Positions 7,884 through 17,408 are shown, counted from the first letter of the stretch. The stretch: 64,000 bases of DNA from Methylobacterium isbiliense (GCF_022179325.1 NZ_BPQQ01000005.1:40501-104500), one strand, 5' to 3'. Notes: a model not told the origin generated them from the letters alone. Translations and numbers: made by a program.

Positions 7884-9761
7884 ATGACCCGCTGGAAACG
7901 AACGGGCATGGCCCGGGCCTTGTTCGCTGCCGCCGCCTGCGGGGCGCTGGTGGGCGGAGACACGCTGGGGGCGGCCGTCTCGCTGGCGCTGCCGGGTGGC
8001 GGACGGCTCGAGATCGGCCGGGTCGGGATCGCCGGCGGGAGCGCGCCCTGGAGCCTCGTCGGCGCGGCCCTGGCGCAGGACGCCACGGTCGTCCTCGACG
8101 ACGTGTCGCTGAAGTTCGGCACCACCCTCGTCAAGGCGCCGCGGATCGAGGTCGGCGGCACCCGCCTGTCGCGCGCCGACCTGCAGGCCCTGCTCGACCC
8201 GGCCGGGAGCGAGCCCTGGGCGGCCCGCCTCGCGCGCCTCTCGGCCGCGACCCTCGCCGCGCCCCTCCTGCGCGTCGAGCAGGCCGTGGGCGACCAGGTG
8301 CAGGTCACGGTCTACCGCGACGTCCTCGCCCGCGACCTCGTGGCGGGCCGGGCGCGCAGCCTCGACGCGGCGGGCGCGGTGCTCACCATCGAGGGCGCCA
8401 AGCCCGAGGCGGGACCGGGCTCGGGGGCCTACGGCCGGATCGCGGTCGCCGATCTCGACCTCGTGGGTCTCGCCCGGCTCCTCACCGAGCGCGGCGGACC
8501 GGACGCCCCGGCGATCCGGGTCTACGGCACCGTCGCGGTGGAGGACGTCGCCCTCTCCGGCCCGAAGGGCGCGACGCTGCGCATCGGCCGCATCGACGGG
8601 CGCGACTTCGGCGGACGCCCGACCGCGACCCCCTGGGCCGAGGCGCTCGGCCTCCTCACGGCGGGCGATCCCGAGACGGCGCCGCCGCCCGAGCGGGTGC
8701 GCAACGCGGGGCTGGCCGCCGACCTCCTCGACGCGGTGGCGGTCGGCACGATCGAGCTGCGCGACATCGCCGTCACCGATCCGGGGGACGGCGCGCCGAC
8801 CCGGTTCGGCCTCTCGCGCGTGACCTACGCGAGCGAGGGCGGCACCGCGACCCTGCGCTCCGAGGCGATGAGCCTCGACGGGCCCGCCGGGCGCTTCGGG
8901 CTCAAGGGCCTGACGCTGTCGGGCCTCTCGCTGAAGCCCGCCCTCGAAGGGCTGCGCCGCCACGCCGCGGGAGGCCTCGACCCGGCCGAGATGCGCCGTT
9001 ACGTGCCGCTCGTCGGCCGCGCGACCGTCGAATCGCTCGACCTTGACATTCCCGCCGGTCCCGGCGGCGATCCGGCCGCCGCGCCCCCGCTGCATCTGGG
9101 CCTGCGCGGGGCGGCCCTCGACCTGAGCGCGCTGCGCGACGGCATCCCCACCGCCACGCGGCTCGCCCTCGACGGCCTGACCTTCGCGGTGCCGCCCGCG
9201 CCCGGCAACGCGGCGCTGGCGAACCTCGCCTCCCTCGGCTACCGCGCCGTCGATCTCTCGGGCGTGCTCGATTCGAGCTGGAACGAGGAGGCGCGCGAGG
9301 TGTCGGTGCGCGAATTCTCGGTCACCGGCAAGGAGATGGGCACGGCCCGGCTCACCGCGACCTTCGGGGGCATCGGCCGCGAGGTGTTCAACCCGGACAC
9401 GGCGGTCTCGTCCCTGGCGCTGCTCGGCGCGAGCGCCAAGGCGCTGGCGCTGACGATCGAGAACAACGGCCTGTTCGAGCGCTTCCTCGGCGAGCAGGCC
9501 AAGGCCGCGAGCCTCAAGGCCGCGGAACTGCAGCGCGAGTACAGCACGGCCGCGACGCTCGGCATCCCGGCGGTGCTCGGCAATTCGCCGAGCGCCAAGG
9601 CGCTCGGGGCCGCGGTGGCCCGGTTCGTGACCAAGCCCGGCCGCCTCACCATCACGGCCGCCGCCAAGGACCCGGCGGGCCTCGGCTTCCTCGAAGCCAG
9701 CACCGTGGGCAGCCCCGGCAAGGTGTTCGATCGTCTGAATGTGACCGCGACGGCGGAGTGA
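7884..9761 (+). CDS. Large exported or envelope protein of unknown function
   Basis: This 625-residue protein starts with a basic stretch and a hydrophobic Ala-rich segment (about residues 8-32), probably a signal peptide or membrane anchor. The rest is low in Cys and His and alternates beta-strand-like runs such as RIGRIDGRDFGG and LRGAALDLSAL, giving a repetitive beta-rich look reminiscent of AsmA-like envelope proteins. No motif that I can name is present. It begins 44 bases after erpA on the same strand and may be cotranscribed. The role is unknown; an outer-membrane or periplasmic structural function is only a guess. Confidence 0.75.
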   Translation: MTRWKRTGMARALFAAAACGALVGGDTLGAAVSLALPGGGRLEIGRVGIAGGSAPWSLVGAALAQDATVVLDDVSLKFGTTLVKAPRIEVGGTRLSRADLQALLDPAGSEPWAARLARLSAATLAAPLLRVEQAVGDQVQVTVYRDVLARDLVAGRARSLDAAGAVLTIEGAKPEAGPGSGAYGRIAVADLDLVGLARLLTERGGPDAPAIRVYGTVAVEDVALSGPKGATLRIGRIDGRDFGGRPTATPWAEALGLLTAGDPETAPPPERVRNAGLAADLLDAVAVGTIELRDIAVTDPGDGAPTRFGLSRVTYASEGGTATLRSEAMSLDGPAGRFGLKGLTLSGLSLKPALEGLRRHAAGGLDPAEMRRYVPLVGRATVESLDLDIPAGPGGDPAAAPPLHLGLRGAALDLSALRDGIPTATRLALDGLTFAVPPAPGNAALANLASLGYRAVDLSGVLDSSWNEEAREVSVREFSVTGKEMGTARLTATFGGIGREVFNPDTAVSSLALLGASAKALALTIENNGLFERFLGEQAKAASLKAAELQREYSTAATLGIPAVLGNSPSAKALGAAVARFVTKPGRLTITAAAKDPAGLGFLEASTVGSPGKVFDRLNVTATAE

Positions 9762-9836
9762 GCGGCGCGCCGCGCCGGAACCGTGACGCAGGGCGGACGG
9801 TTCGGTCCGATGATCCGATCGAACCGGGAGGCTCAC

Positions 9837-10112
9837 ATGAGCACCATGGCCCGCCGCGCCGCTCTCGCCGGCGCCCTCGTCCTCGTGGTTGCCGGCCCTG
9901 CGCTCGCCCAGCGCGGCGGGGGCGGCGATGCGGGCAGCGGCCTGTCGCCCTACGCGGCGCTCAGCGGCAACGACCGCTCGGCCGGCGTCAACAACGGCAA
10001 TTACCGCAACCCGCGCCTCGACCCCTACGTGCAGGCCTATCCCCGCTACGGACGGCCGGTCGGCGAGCGCTACCGCCCGGTGCCGCGCCCGTACTACGGC
10101 TATCCGTACTGA
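9837..10112 (+). CDS. Small secreted Pro/Tyr/Arg-rich protein
   Basis: The 91-residue product has a clear signal peptide (ARRAALAGALVLVVAGPALAQ, cleavage likely after ALA near residue 22) and a mature part rich in Gly, Arg, Pro and Tyr that ends PRPYYGYPY. No catalytic motif is seen, so a periplasmic or surface role is likely but unspecified. The ATG at 9837 has GGGAGG seven bases upstream, which rules out the longer reading from 9783. It follows the large exported protein by 75 bases. Confidence 0.72.
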   Translation: MSTMARRAALAGALVLVVAGPALAQRGGGGDAGSGLSPYAALSGNDRSAGVNNGNYRNPRLDPYVQAYPRYGRPVGERYRPVPRPYYGYPY

Positions 10113-10158
10113 CCCGGACCGGACCGCCCGCGCCCCCGGAGCCGCGTCGTCGCGCAAA

Positions 10159-10208
10159 GGCCAAGCTTCATGGCCAAGCTTCATGGCCAAGCTTCATGGC
10201 CAAGCTTC
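10159..10208. repeat. 13-bp tandem repeat, nearly four copies
   Basis: The unit GGCCAAGCTTCAT occurs at 10159, 10172 and 10185, and an 11-base partial copy at 10198 diverges into GC-rich sequence. The three full copies are identical. Each contains AAGCTT and is largely self-complementary (CCAAGCTT). The array lies between the small secreted gene and the 38-residue membrane peptide and is in no gene I accept. As 13 is not a multiple of three, copy-number change would shift any frame through it. Confidence 0.9.
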
Positions 10209-10341
10209 GCGGCCGGCATCCGCTGATCAGGACTTGCGGATGCTTCACAATCTAGCCCGGGCGCGCCGGCTCGATTATGGTGCGTGAGTCGTTCGCGATG
10301 AGCGCGCCGCCGCTCGACTTGCGCCGCACAGGAGACTGACG

Positions 10342-10458
10342 ATGAGCTTGGTGTTCTTTCTCGTCTTCGTTGGCCCGTGGATCGCCGTGGCGGCGATGGA
10401 CTTGATGGCCCTGCGCAAGGAGGGGACGGGCGCGCGCCTCCACGCGCCGACGAGCTGA
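10342..10458 (+). CDS. 38-residue single-span membrane peptide
   Basis: A short frame from ATG at 10342 reads MSLVFFLVFVGPWIAVAAMD, then LMALRKEG and a basic tail to TGA at 10456. Residues 2-22 form one hydrophobic segment followed by positive charge, typical of a small inner-membrane protein. AGGAGA six bases before the ATG is a good ribosome-binding site, and codon choice is GC-ending like its neighbours. The function is unknown. It ends 23 bases before the stop of the convergent gene on the minus strand. Confidence 0.6.
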   Translation: MSLVFFLVFVGPWIAVAAMDLMALRKEGTGARLHAPTS

Positions 10459-10480
10459 CGGCCGTCCCACGGCGGAGCGC

Positions 10481-10999
10481 TCAGGCATCCCGTCTGGCCT
10501 GGGCGTTCTTCACGGATTGCGACACGCGGCCGACCTCGCCCGGCTCGATCACGGCGCTGCGGCGCTCGCTGTCGGCCGGGCGCATGCCGTGCCGGGCCGT
10601 CCGCCCCGATACGGGATGATGGCGGCGGTCCCCGCTCCTGCGCTCTAGGGCGCCGAGGAGGTTGGCACGCACCGCCTCGCGGCGCTTGGCGATCCGGAAC
10701 CGGTCGAGCCGTGCGTTCAAGCGCTTGAGCGCGCGGGCGAAGACCTGCTTCTTGGCCGCCAAGCCCCGCTCGCTCGCCTGGGCCGCATCGACTCCGTGCG
10801 TCGCCGCCTTGCCGCGCCGCGCCCGTCGGCGTGCCGCGATGATGTCGCGGATGCGGTCCCGCTGAGCCCGCAGCCATCGGGCCAGGGCGAGCGTGCTCTC
10901 CGCATCGAGGGCGTCCAGAGCGGGATAGTGGCTGCGCGCGACCTGACGAAGCTCGTCCTCCGACAGCAGGCGGCGCTCGGACGCGATCTCGACACTCAC
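10481..10999 (-). CDS. Basic alpha-helical protein of unknown function
   Basis: This 172-residue protein is rich in Arg and Ala, with long predicted helices (for example LARWLRAQRDRIRDIIAARRRA and AKRREAVRANLLGALERR). It has no signal peptide, membrane span or Cys cluster. The charge pattern suggests nucleic-acid or protein binding, which is inference only. The GTG at 10999 is preferred over an ATG 27 bases upstream because GGGGAG is well spaced before it. I do not recognise the family. Confidence 0.6.
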   Translation of the reverse strand: MSVEIASERRLLSEDELRQVARSHYPALDALDAESTLALARWLRAQRDRIRDIIAARRRARRGKAATHGVDAAQASERGLAAKKQVFARALKRLNARLDRFRIAKRREAVRANLLGALERRSGDRRHHPVSGRTARHGMRPADSERRSAVIEPGEVGRVSQSVKNAQARRDA

Positions 11000-11315
11000 G
11001 ATCCCTACTCCCCGGCAACCCCGCATCGGCGATCGGCGCGGCCCTGCCCCGCGTGGCTTCTCTCTGCCCGACCGTCCCGCCCGACGTCGCGCCGGGACCG
11101 GCCGGTGCGGGATCCTCCCGACGCACGGGAGCCCGCCGACATCGATCCGCGATCGGACGTACCCGGCTGACTGTACGACATCGTACCGATATCCACGGGG
11201 CCGGTCAGTGATGGCGGCGCCGCTATACCTCCAAGGATAGCTTCTGTCGAGTTAAATCCAGTGTTACATCGCTTCCCGAAGCCCGCTCTGCCGGCTTAAA
11301 CGGGAGGAATACTGA
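11000..11315. promoter_or_regulatory. Divergent intergenic region with an operator-like palindrome
   Basis: No gene is seen between these divergent starts. The last about 150 bases before the GDSL/RTX gene are AT-richer. At 11173-11186 there is a perfect 6-2-6 inverted repeat, GTACGA-CA-TCGTAC, which could be a regulator site. GGGAGGA at 11301-11307 is the ribosome-binding site of the downstream ATG. A convincing -35/-10 pair was not found. Confidence 0.4.
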
Positions 11316-14174
11316 ATGGCGACGATCACGCTGTTCGACCTCGACGGCACGACCGCGGGTCTCGATTCGACCCGGGCCTACCAGGCGAGTTTCGGGGAGG
11401 TCCTGCTGATCCCGAACGCCACCCTGACGGCCACGGGCGACTTCGCCGGGCAGACCTTGTCCGTGTCCGGCTTCCGGCCCGAGGTTCAGATCAGCTTCGC
11501 CGGCGGCGTCGACGACACCGCGGACCAAATCAGCGTGGACGGCCTCGTCATCGCCACGTGGTCGGGCGGCAGCAACGGGACGCCGCTCGTCTTCTCCTTC
11601 ACCAGCAACGCCACGGCCGCGCGCGTGCAGACGCTGCTGCGGAATCTCACCTACGATTGGAACGAGGGCGCCGCTCCGGTCGCGTCGCAGAGCCTCTCGC
11701 TCACCCTCGCGGGCGTCGCGCGCAATGCGGCCATGACGGCGGCCACCCCGAATGCCGCCCCGAACCTCGATCTCAACGGAAGCGCGAGCGGCACCGGCGT
11801 GACGGCAAGCGCCGTCGAGCAGACGCCGCGGGCCATCGCCCCGGCCGCCACCCTGACGGATGCCGATTCCACGCAGCTGACGTCGGTCACCGCCACGCTC
11901 CTGTCCCGGCCGGACGGCAACGCCGCCGAGTCGCTTGCCTTGAGCGCCAGCGCGGCGGCGGCCGCGAGCGCGGCCGGCCTCACGGTCGGCTACGATGCGG
12001 CGAGCGGTGCGCTGACCATCACCGGCCGGGCCGCCACGGCCGTCTACCAGGATCTGGTGCGGGGGATCACCTACACCAACGCCAGCAACCAGCCGACTGC
12101 GGCCGCCAGGACCGTCCGCTTCGTCGCCAGCGATGGCGCCGCCGCGAGCACGGCGCGCGACGCGACGGTCACGGTGACGCCGGTCAACGACGCGCCGGTG
12201 GTCGATCTCAACGGGGCGGCCGCCGGGACCGGCGTCACCCTGCCGTACGGCGCCACCGGCTCCGTGGCCCTGATCGCGCCGGGCGGAACCCTCGCGGACG
12301 TCGATTCGCCGAACCTGAGCGGCGGGTCGCTGCGCGTGGCCTTCACGGCGAACGCCGCCGCGGGCGACCAGCTGCGCCTCGTGGCCGGCAACGGCATCAC
12401 CCTCTCGGGCAGCACGGTCAGCGTGAACGGCGTCGCGGTCGGCAGCGTCACGGGCGGCAGCAACGGCGCGGACCTCGTCGTCTCCTTCACCAGCGCCAAC
12501 GCGACCCTGGCGCGGGCGCAGACGCTCCTGCGCCAGATCGGCTACACGACCAATGCGGCCGCGCCGTCGCGGCTGACGCGGCAGCTCGCCGTGACATTGA
12601 ACGACGGCGACGGCACCGCCAATGGCGGGCAGCCGGTGGGGACGGCCGCCGCGTCGATCACCTTTAGTGCGGCGGCGAACGTGGCCCCGGTCCTGACCGG
12701 CGACCTGCAGGCCGCGATCACCACCGGCGCGACCTACACGCTCACCACCGCGGACCTGTTCTACACCGACCCGGACGACACCGCCTCCGGCGTGACCTTC
12801 ACCACGAGCAGCCCGGTCAACGGCAGCATCCTGGTCAACGGCGCCATTGCGGCGGCCTTCACCGGCCAGCAGCTCGCCGCCGGTCAGGTCGCCTTCCGGC
12901 ACAACGGCGCGCAAGGGTCCTCCGCGTCGTTCTCGGTCAGCGTCGAGGACGGCAACGAGGACGGGTCGGTGCCGGCGGCGCGCAGCTTCCTCATATCCGT
13001 CACGCCGCCGCAGCCCGGGTCGAGCCTGAGCTTCGCCTCCGCCACCCGGGGCGTCTCGGCCAGTCTCGGCGCCGGCGCGTGGTCCTCGGCCCAGACCCTC
13101 ATGCCGCTCGGCGATTCGATCACCTACGGCATCGCCCCTCCGGGCGTGGATGAGCACGGCTACCGCGGCTATTTCTGGTCCGATATGGCGGCGGCCGGCA
13201 AGCTGTTCGACATGGTGGGGCCGAAGACCAACGGCGCCATCCCGGATCCCAACAATGCCGGCTACCCGGGCGCCTGGGCGGACGACCTCGCGGAGATGCT
13301 GCCGGACCTGCTGACGGCCTACCGCCCCGAGACCATCCTGCTGATGGCCGGCGCCAACAACGTGCTGCAGGAGACCACCCCGCAGAACACGGTGCGGACC
13401 GCCCTGGCGACGATGCTCGACCAAGTGACGGCCTTCAACCCGGCCACGCGCGTCTACGTCGCCACCGTCCTGCCGCTCTCGGACGACGAGACGGGCGAGG
13501 TGGACGCCGTCAACACCGTGATCCGGGCCGAGGTCGCCAGCGCCATCCTCAGCGGGCAGAACGTCTCGCTCGTCGAGATGGCCGGCTTCACGACGAACGA
13601 TCTGTTCGACGGCATCCATCCGACCGAGGCGGCCTATCAGCGGATCGCCGCCCACTGGTCGTCCGCGGTGCTCGCCGCTCCGCCGAACCCGCCCGCGACG
13701 ACCGGGATCGACGCGGCCGTCACCGATCTGACCGGCTCCGCCTTCAACGATCTTCTGACGGGCGACGACCGGGCGAACCGTCTCGCCGGCGGGACCGGCT
13801 TCGACCGGCTCGGCGGCGGCCTCGGCGACGATCTGCTCGACGGCGGCGCCCAGGACGACACGCTCGTGGGCGGGGCCGGCAACGATACCCTGATCACCGG
13901 GACGGGCAGCGACCGGATCGAGTTCCGCGAGGCCGACAGCGGCCGCGACCTGGTGCAGGATTTCACCGACAACACCGACAAGCTGGTCTTCGATCGTCAG
14001 GCGACGGGGGTCGATTCGGTCTCCGACCTTGTGGTCAGCCTGCAGGGCGGCCGGGTGAACGTGGCCTGGAGCCCGTCGGTCGGCAGCGGCGTGACCGGCC
14101 GGGGCGACGTGACGCTGCAGAGCCTCACCGATCCGGCCCTGATCACGGCGTCCGATATCCTGTTCATCAACTGA
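11316..14174 (+). CDS. Secreted GDSL/SGNH hydrolase with cadherin-like and RTX repeats
   Basis: This 952-residue acidic protein has no N-terminal signal peptide. Residues 1-590 contain repeated beta-domains marked by two copies of a PNLDLNGSASGTG-type motif and by NGDG-like runs, as in VCBS/cadherin-like adhesins. An SGNH hydrolase follows: GDSITYG near 598-604 with the nucleophile Ser, AGANN near 680, and DGIHPT with Asp765 and His768. The C-terminus (about 806-866) has glycine-rich nonapeptides such as GGAGNDTL that bind Ca2+ and mark type I secretion substrates. It probably acts outside the cell on an ester such as surface polysaccharide acetate or a plant or lipid substrate. No type I exporter genes are nearby. 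Confidence 0.9.
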   Translation: MATITLFDLDGTTAGLDSTRAYQASFGEVLLIPNATLTATGDFAGQTLSVSGFRPEVQISFAGGVDDTADQISVDGLVIATWSGGSNGTPLVFSFTSNATAARVQTLLRNLTYDWNEGAAPVASQSLSLTLAGVARNAAMTAATPNAAPNLDLNGSASGTGVTASAVEQTPRAIAPAATLTDADSTQLTSVTATLLSRPDGNAAESLALSASAAAAASAAGLTVGYDAASGALTITGRAATAVYQDLVRGITYTNASNQPTAAARTVRFVASDGAAASTARDATVTVTPVNDAPVVDLNGAAAGTGVTLPYGATGSVALIAPGGTLADVDSPNLSGGSLRVAFTANAAAGDQLRLVAGNGITLSGSTVSVNGVAVGSVTGGSNGADLVVSFTSANATLARAQTLLRQIGYTTNAAAPSRLTRQLAVTLNDGDGTANGGQPVGTAAASITFSAAANVAPVLTGDLQAAITTGATYTLTTADLFYTDPDDTASGVTFTTSSPVNGSILVNGAIAAAFTGQQLAAGQVAFRHNGAQGSSASFSVSVEDGNEDGSVPAARSFLISVTPPQPGSSLSFASATRGVSASLGAGAWSSAQTLMPLGDSITYGIAPPGVDEHGYRGYFWSDMAAAGKLFDMVGPKTNGAIPDPNNAGYPGAWADDLAEMLPDLLTAYRPETILLMAGANNVLQETTPQNTVRTALATMLDQVTAFNPATRVYVATVLPLSDDETGEVDAVNTVIRAEVASAILSGQNVSLVEMAGFTTNDLFDGIHPTEAAYQRIAAHWSSAVLAAPPNPPATTGIDAAVTDLTGSAFNDLLTGDDRANRLAGGTGFDRLGGGLGDDLLDGGAQDDTLVGGAGNDTLITGTGSDRIEFREADSGRDLVQDFTDNTDKLVFDRQATGVDSVSDLVVSLQGGRVNVAWSPSVGSGVTGRGDVTLQSLTDPALITASDILFIN

Positions 14175-14208
14175 CCGGGTGCCGGACGGGGACGAGGAGG
14201 CCCCGCGC

Positions 14209-14400
14209 TCAGGTGCCGGGATTCACGAACAGGCTGTCGAACTGCTCGGGCGCATAGTCGCGGCCGGTGATGTCGGTGATCACCACGTGCTCGTGGCCGT
14301 CCGCCACCAATTCGTGAGCCTTGCGCAGGGCCGCCTCCGGCGAGGTGCGCTGGTGGGATTGCGGGCCTTCGGGCGTGTGGGCGGTCACGACGAGTTGCAT
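14209..14400 (-). CDS. Small acidic protein of unknown function
   Basis: This 63-residue protein starts MQLVVTAHTPEGP and contains ALRKAHELVADGHEHVVITD, which looks like a helix plus strand in a small alpha/beta fold. AAGGAG lies about six bases before the ATG, supporting translation. It has no membrane or signal segment. The function is unrecognised. It converges with the GDSL/RTX gene with 34 bases between stops. Confidence 0.6.
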   Translation of the reverse strand: MQLVVTAHTPEGPQSHQRTSPEAALRKAHELVADGHEHVVITDITGRDYAPEQFDSLFVNPGT

Positions 14401-14857
14401 CGATGCTCCTTCTCTGCGGCGGCCGGTCTACCAGACCTTCGCCGGCCTCGCGACCGCGTGAGCGCGGGCCGCGACCGCTAAGCTGCCGTCAGCGCGAGGA
14501 AATCCGGCGCAAGATGCCGCCCGGTGCAGACGCGATCGAACCCCGGACCTTCGGCAGGTCATCGGAATCATCGCCCGGCTTCGTCGTGACGAGAGGCAGT
14601 CTCGCCGCCCCGCGGACGAGGGGTGCTCGGAACGATGGTCTGAACTGCTCTTTGTCAGAGAGCCGTATCACACTCTATGCAAGGCTCCGTGCGTTCCGCG
14701 CGTCCCGTTAGCCCAGCGCGGGACAGCGGGCCGGGTGGTGGATCTTGCAGCGGTCGCATGCCCGGCCCGCACGGTGCGGACGTCCTCGCCGTCGGGTTCG
14801 GATCACCGGCGGGCCCATGACGAGCCGGGGCGCCGCCGGCCGGTTCGGAGCGAGGCC
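14401..14857. other. Intergenic stretch without a supported gene
   Basis: These 457 bases separate the small acidic gene and the GST gene. I see no ORF with a believable start and ribosome-binding site, and no tRNA. On the minus strand a 36-codon frame from 14818 ends in RACDRCKIHHPARCPALG, a Cys/His pattern that might be a gene relic, but it lacks a ribosome-binding site. A TTCGA-containing stretch near 14535 resembles a tRNA T-loop only superficially. Confidence 0.5.
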
Positions 14858-15547
14858 ATGATCACGCTGTACTCCTATCCCGCCCTCTTCGGCGTGGCCG
14901 ACAACAACGGCTACGGCCTGAAGGTCTTCGCCTTCCTTCGGCTCGCCGGGGTGCCGTTCGTCCATCGACACGTATTCGACGCCGCGGGCGCGCCGCGCGG
15001 GCAGTTGCCCTACATCGTCGATGAGGGCGAGACGGTCGGTGACAGCGACACGATCCTGGCGCATCTCGCGCGCCGCCGGGGCGTGGCCCTCGATGCCGCG
15101 CTCACGGCGCAGCAGTGCATCACCGCCCTCCTGATCTCGCGCCTGCTCGACGATCTCTACTGGGTGATGTCCTATTCGCGCTGGAAGGACGAGCGGTTCT
15201 GGCCGGCCTTTCGCGACGCGCTGCTGCGCGAGCATCCGAGCCTGACGCCGGCGCAGCTGCAGGCGGCCCGGGAGTTCAACGCCCAACGCTACCATTTCCA
15301 GGGCATCGGCCGCTACGAGCCGGAGGCGGCCTACGCGCGCGGCCTTGCCGACCTGCAGGCGCTGGCGGGCCTCGTCCCGGAGGCCGGCTACCTGTACGGC
15401 CCGCGGCCGGCGAGCAGCGACGCGGCCCTCTACGGCTTTCTCGCCAACATCCTGTTCTCCCCGATCGACACGCCGCTCCGGGGCTTCGTCGCGGCGCAGC
15501 CCAACCTCGTCCGGCACTGCACGGCGATCCACGCGGCCGTCGCCTGA
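14858..15547 (+). CDS. Glutathione S-transferase family protein
   Basis: This 229-residue protein has the thioredoxin-like N-terminal fold of GSTs: ITLYSYPALFGV at the start, then GQLPYIVDEGETVGDSDTILAHLARR, where the cis-Pro of LPYI and the SD pair bind glutathione in relatives. An all-helical C-domain follows with a DAALYGFLANIL run. The C-terminal region resembles metaxin-like or Tom37-like GSTs of proteobacteria. The substrate is unknown. A GGAG/GAG cluster precedes the ATG at 14858. It is upstream of garD but separated by 208 bases, so a link to aldarate use is unlikely. Confidence 0.85.
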   Translation: MITLYSYPALFGVADNNGYGLKVFAFLRLAGVPFVHRHVFDAAGAPRGQLPYIVDEGETVGDSDTILAHLARRRGVALDAALTAQQCITALLISRLLDDLYWVMSYSRWKDERFWPAFRDALLREHPSLTPAQLQAAREFNAQRYHFQGIGRYEPEAAYARGLADLQALAGLVPEAGYLYGPRPASSDAALYGFLANILFSPIDTPLRGFVAAQPNLVRHCTAIHAAVA

Positions 15548-15755
15548 TCCGCGCGATGCGCAGAGCCGGCCCTGGTTATCGATCCAATTCCCGCATCGAT
15601 CGATGCCGACAAAGAGTTGGCCACGGGAGAACGGCGGTCCTATGCAGGGGGCAGAATAAAGGGCGCGCCTGCGAGACGGAGCCCGCCCGCGCAGACCATC
15701 CGGGCCGCCGCCGTCGCGGGATCCGGATCCGTCTCGCCCCGCCAGGGAGGATCCG

Positions 15756-17306
15756 GTGCCGGCCGCATCACACGTCCAGAGGACAGGCGACGAGCCCCGG
15801 ATCATCCGGCTCAGCGAGACGGACAATGTCGCGATCGTGGTCAACGCCTTCGGGCTGCCGCCCGGGACGGTGTTTCCGGACGGGCTGACGCTGCGCGAGT
15901 TCGTGCCCGAGGGCCACAAGGTGGCGCTCGCCGACATTCCCGAGGGCGGGGCCGTGCGCCGCTACGGCGAGGTGATCGGCATCGCGCTGCAGGAGATCCC
16001 GCGCGGGGGCTGGGTCGAGGAATCGCGCCTGCGCACGCCGCCGGCCCCGCCCCTCGACGCGCTGCCGCTCGCCACCCGCGTGCCCGCCCCGCTGCCGCCC
16101 CTCGACGGCTACACGTTCGAGGGCTACCGCAACCCGGACGGCTCGGTCGGCACCCGCAACATCCTGGCGATCTCGACCAGCGTGCAATGCGTCGCCGGCA
16201 CCCTCGACGTCGCCCTCCGGCGCATCCGCGAGGAGCTGCTGCCGCGCTATCCCAACGTCGACGGCGTGGTCGGGCTCACGCATGCCTATGGCTGCGGCGT
16301 CGCCATCAACGCCCCCGAGGCGGTGATCCCGATCCGCACGCTCCAGAGCCTCGCCCGGAACCCGAATTTCGGCGGCGAGGTGATGGTGGTGGGCCTCGGC
16401 TGCGAGAAACTGGTCTCCGAGCGGCTGCTGCCGGACGGGCAGAGCGACGGGGTGGTGCGCCTGCAGGACGAGCGCCACCACGGCTTCGGGGCGATGCTCC
16501 AGAGCATCATGGCGATGGCCGAGGCGCGGCTGGAGGTGCTGAACCGCCGCCGCCGCGAGACCTGCCCGGCCGCCGACCTCGTGGTCGGGCTGCAATGCGG
16601 CGGCAGCGATGCCTTCTCGGGCGTCACCGCCAACCCGGCCCTGGGCTACGCCGCCGACCTCCTGGTGCGGGCGGGCGCCACCGTGCTGTTCTCCGAGGTG
16701 ACCGAGGTGCGCGACGCCATCCACCTCCTCACGCCGCGGGCGGAGACCGAGGAGGTGGCGCGCGCGTTGATCCGCGAGATGGCGTGGTACGACGCCTATC
16801 TCGCGCGCGGCGAGGCCGACCGCAGCGCCAATCCCTCGCCCGGCAACAAGACGGGCGGGCTCAACACCATCGTCGAGAAGGCGCTGGGCTCGGTGGCGAA
16901 GTCCGGCACCAGCGCGATCCGGGGCGTGCTCGCGCCCGGCGAGCGGGTGCGCCAGAAGGGGCTGATCTTCGCCGCGACGCCGGCGAGCGACTTCGTCTGC
17001 GGCACGCTGCAGCTCGCCTCCGGCATCACCCTCCAGGTCTTCTCCACCGGCCGCGGCACGCCCTACGGCCTCGCCCAGGCGCCGGTGATCAAGGTCGCGA
17101 CCCGCACCGAACTGAGCCGGCGCTGGTCGGACCTGATCGACCTCGATGCCGGCCGCATCGCCACGGGCGAATCGACCATCGAGGAGATGGGCTGGGAGCT
17201 CTTCCGGCTGATCCTCGACGTGGCGAGCGGGCGGCGCGAGCCCTGGTCGGACCATTGGGGCCTCTACAACGACCTGACGCTGTTCAACCCCGCGCCGGTG
17301 ACCTGA
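15756..17306 (+). CDS. garD: Galactarate dehydratase
   Basis: The 516-residue protein follows E. coli-type GarD along its length as I remember it: [10 protein letters not shown]-like start, [77 protein letters not shown] and [10 protein letters not shown]. It dehydrates meso-galactarate to 5-keto-4-deoxy-glucarate, the entry to aldarate catabolism, using an iron-dependent mechanism in the UxaA/altronate dehydratase family. The GTG start has GGGAGG five bases upstream. A candidate promoter (TTGGCC, 18 bases, TATGCA) lies at 15617-15646. The transporter follows by 102 bases, and relics of two more aldarate genes come after it. Confidence 0.95.
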   Translation: MPAASHVQRTGDEPRIIRLSETDNVAIVVNAFGLPPGTVFPDGLTLREFVPEGHKVALADIPEGGAVRRYGEVIGIALQEIPRGGWVEESRLRTPPAPPLDALPLATRVPAPLPPLDGYTFEGYRNPDGSVGTRNILAISTSVQCVAGTLDVALRRIREELLPRYPNVDGVVGLTHAYGCGVAINAPEAVIPIRTLQSLARNPNFGGEVMVVGLGCEKLVSERLLPDGQSDGVVRLQDERHHGFGAMLQSIMAMAEARLEVLNRRRRETCPAADLVVGLQCGGSDAFSGVTANPALGYAADLLVRAGATVLFSEVTEVRDAIHLLTPRAETEEVARALIREMAWYDAYLARGEADRSANPSPGNKTGGLNTIVEKALGSVAKSGTSAIRGVLAPGERVRQKGLIFAATPASDFVCGTLQLASGITLQVFSTGRGTPYGLAQAPVIKVATRTELSRRWSDLIDLDAGRIATGESTIEEMGWELFRLILDVASGRREPWSDHWGLYNDLTLFNPAPVT

Positions 17307-17408
17307 GCCGGGCCGGCCCCCGGGCCTGATCCGCCGCAGCGGCGAGCGCTTCGGCGAAGACCATCACAAGAAGACTGCCTGAGCCGCCTTGTCGCTAAGG
17401 AGGAGACG

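Noticed and set aside
7224-10190. 988-codon minus-strand frame opposite erpA and the exported protein
   Set aside because: Shadow frame opposite genes with clear motifs and ribosome-binding sites; its translation has no recognisable domain.
10159-10208. Possible CRISPR array
   Set aside because: Units are contiguous 13-mers without spacers, and no cas genes are present.
11223-13655. 810-codon minus-strand frame opposite the GDSL/RTX gene
   Set aside because: The plus strand encodes complete SGNH and RTX motifs; the minus frame is an Arg/Gly-rich artefact.
14515-14560. tRNA-like TTCGA stretch on the minus strand
   Set aside because: The T-loop-like bases lack a pairing stem, and no acceptor, D-arm or anticodon arm can be drawn around them.
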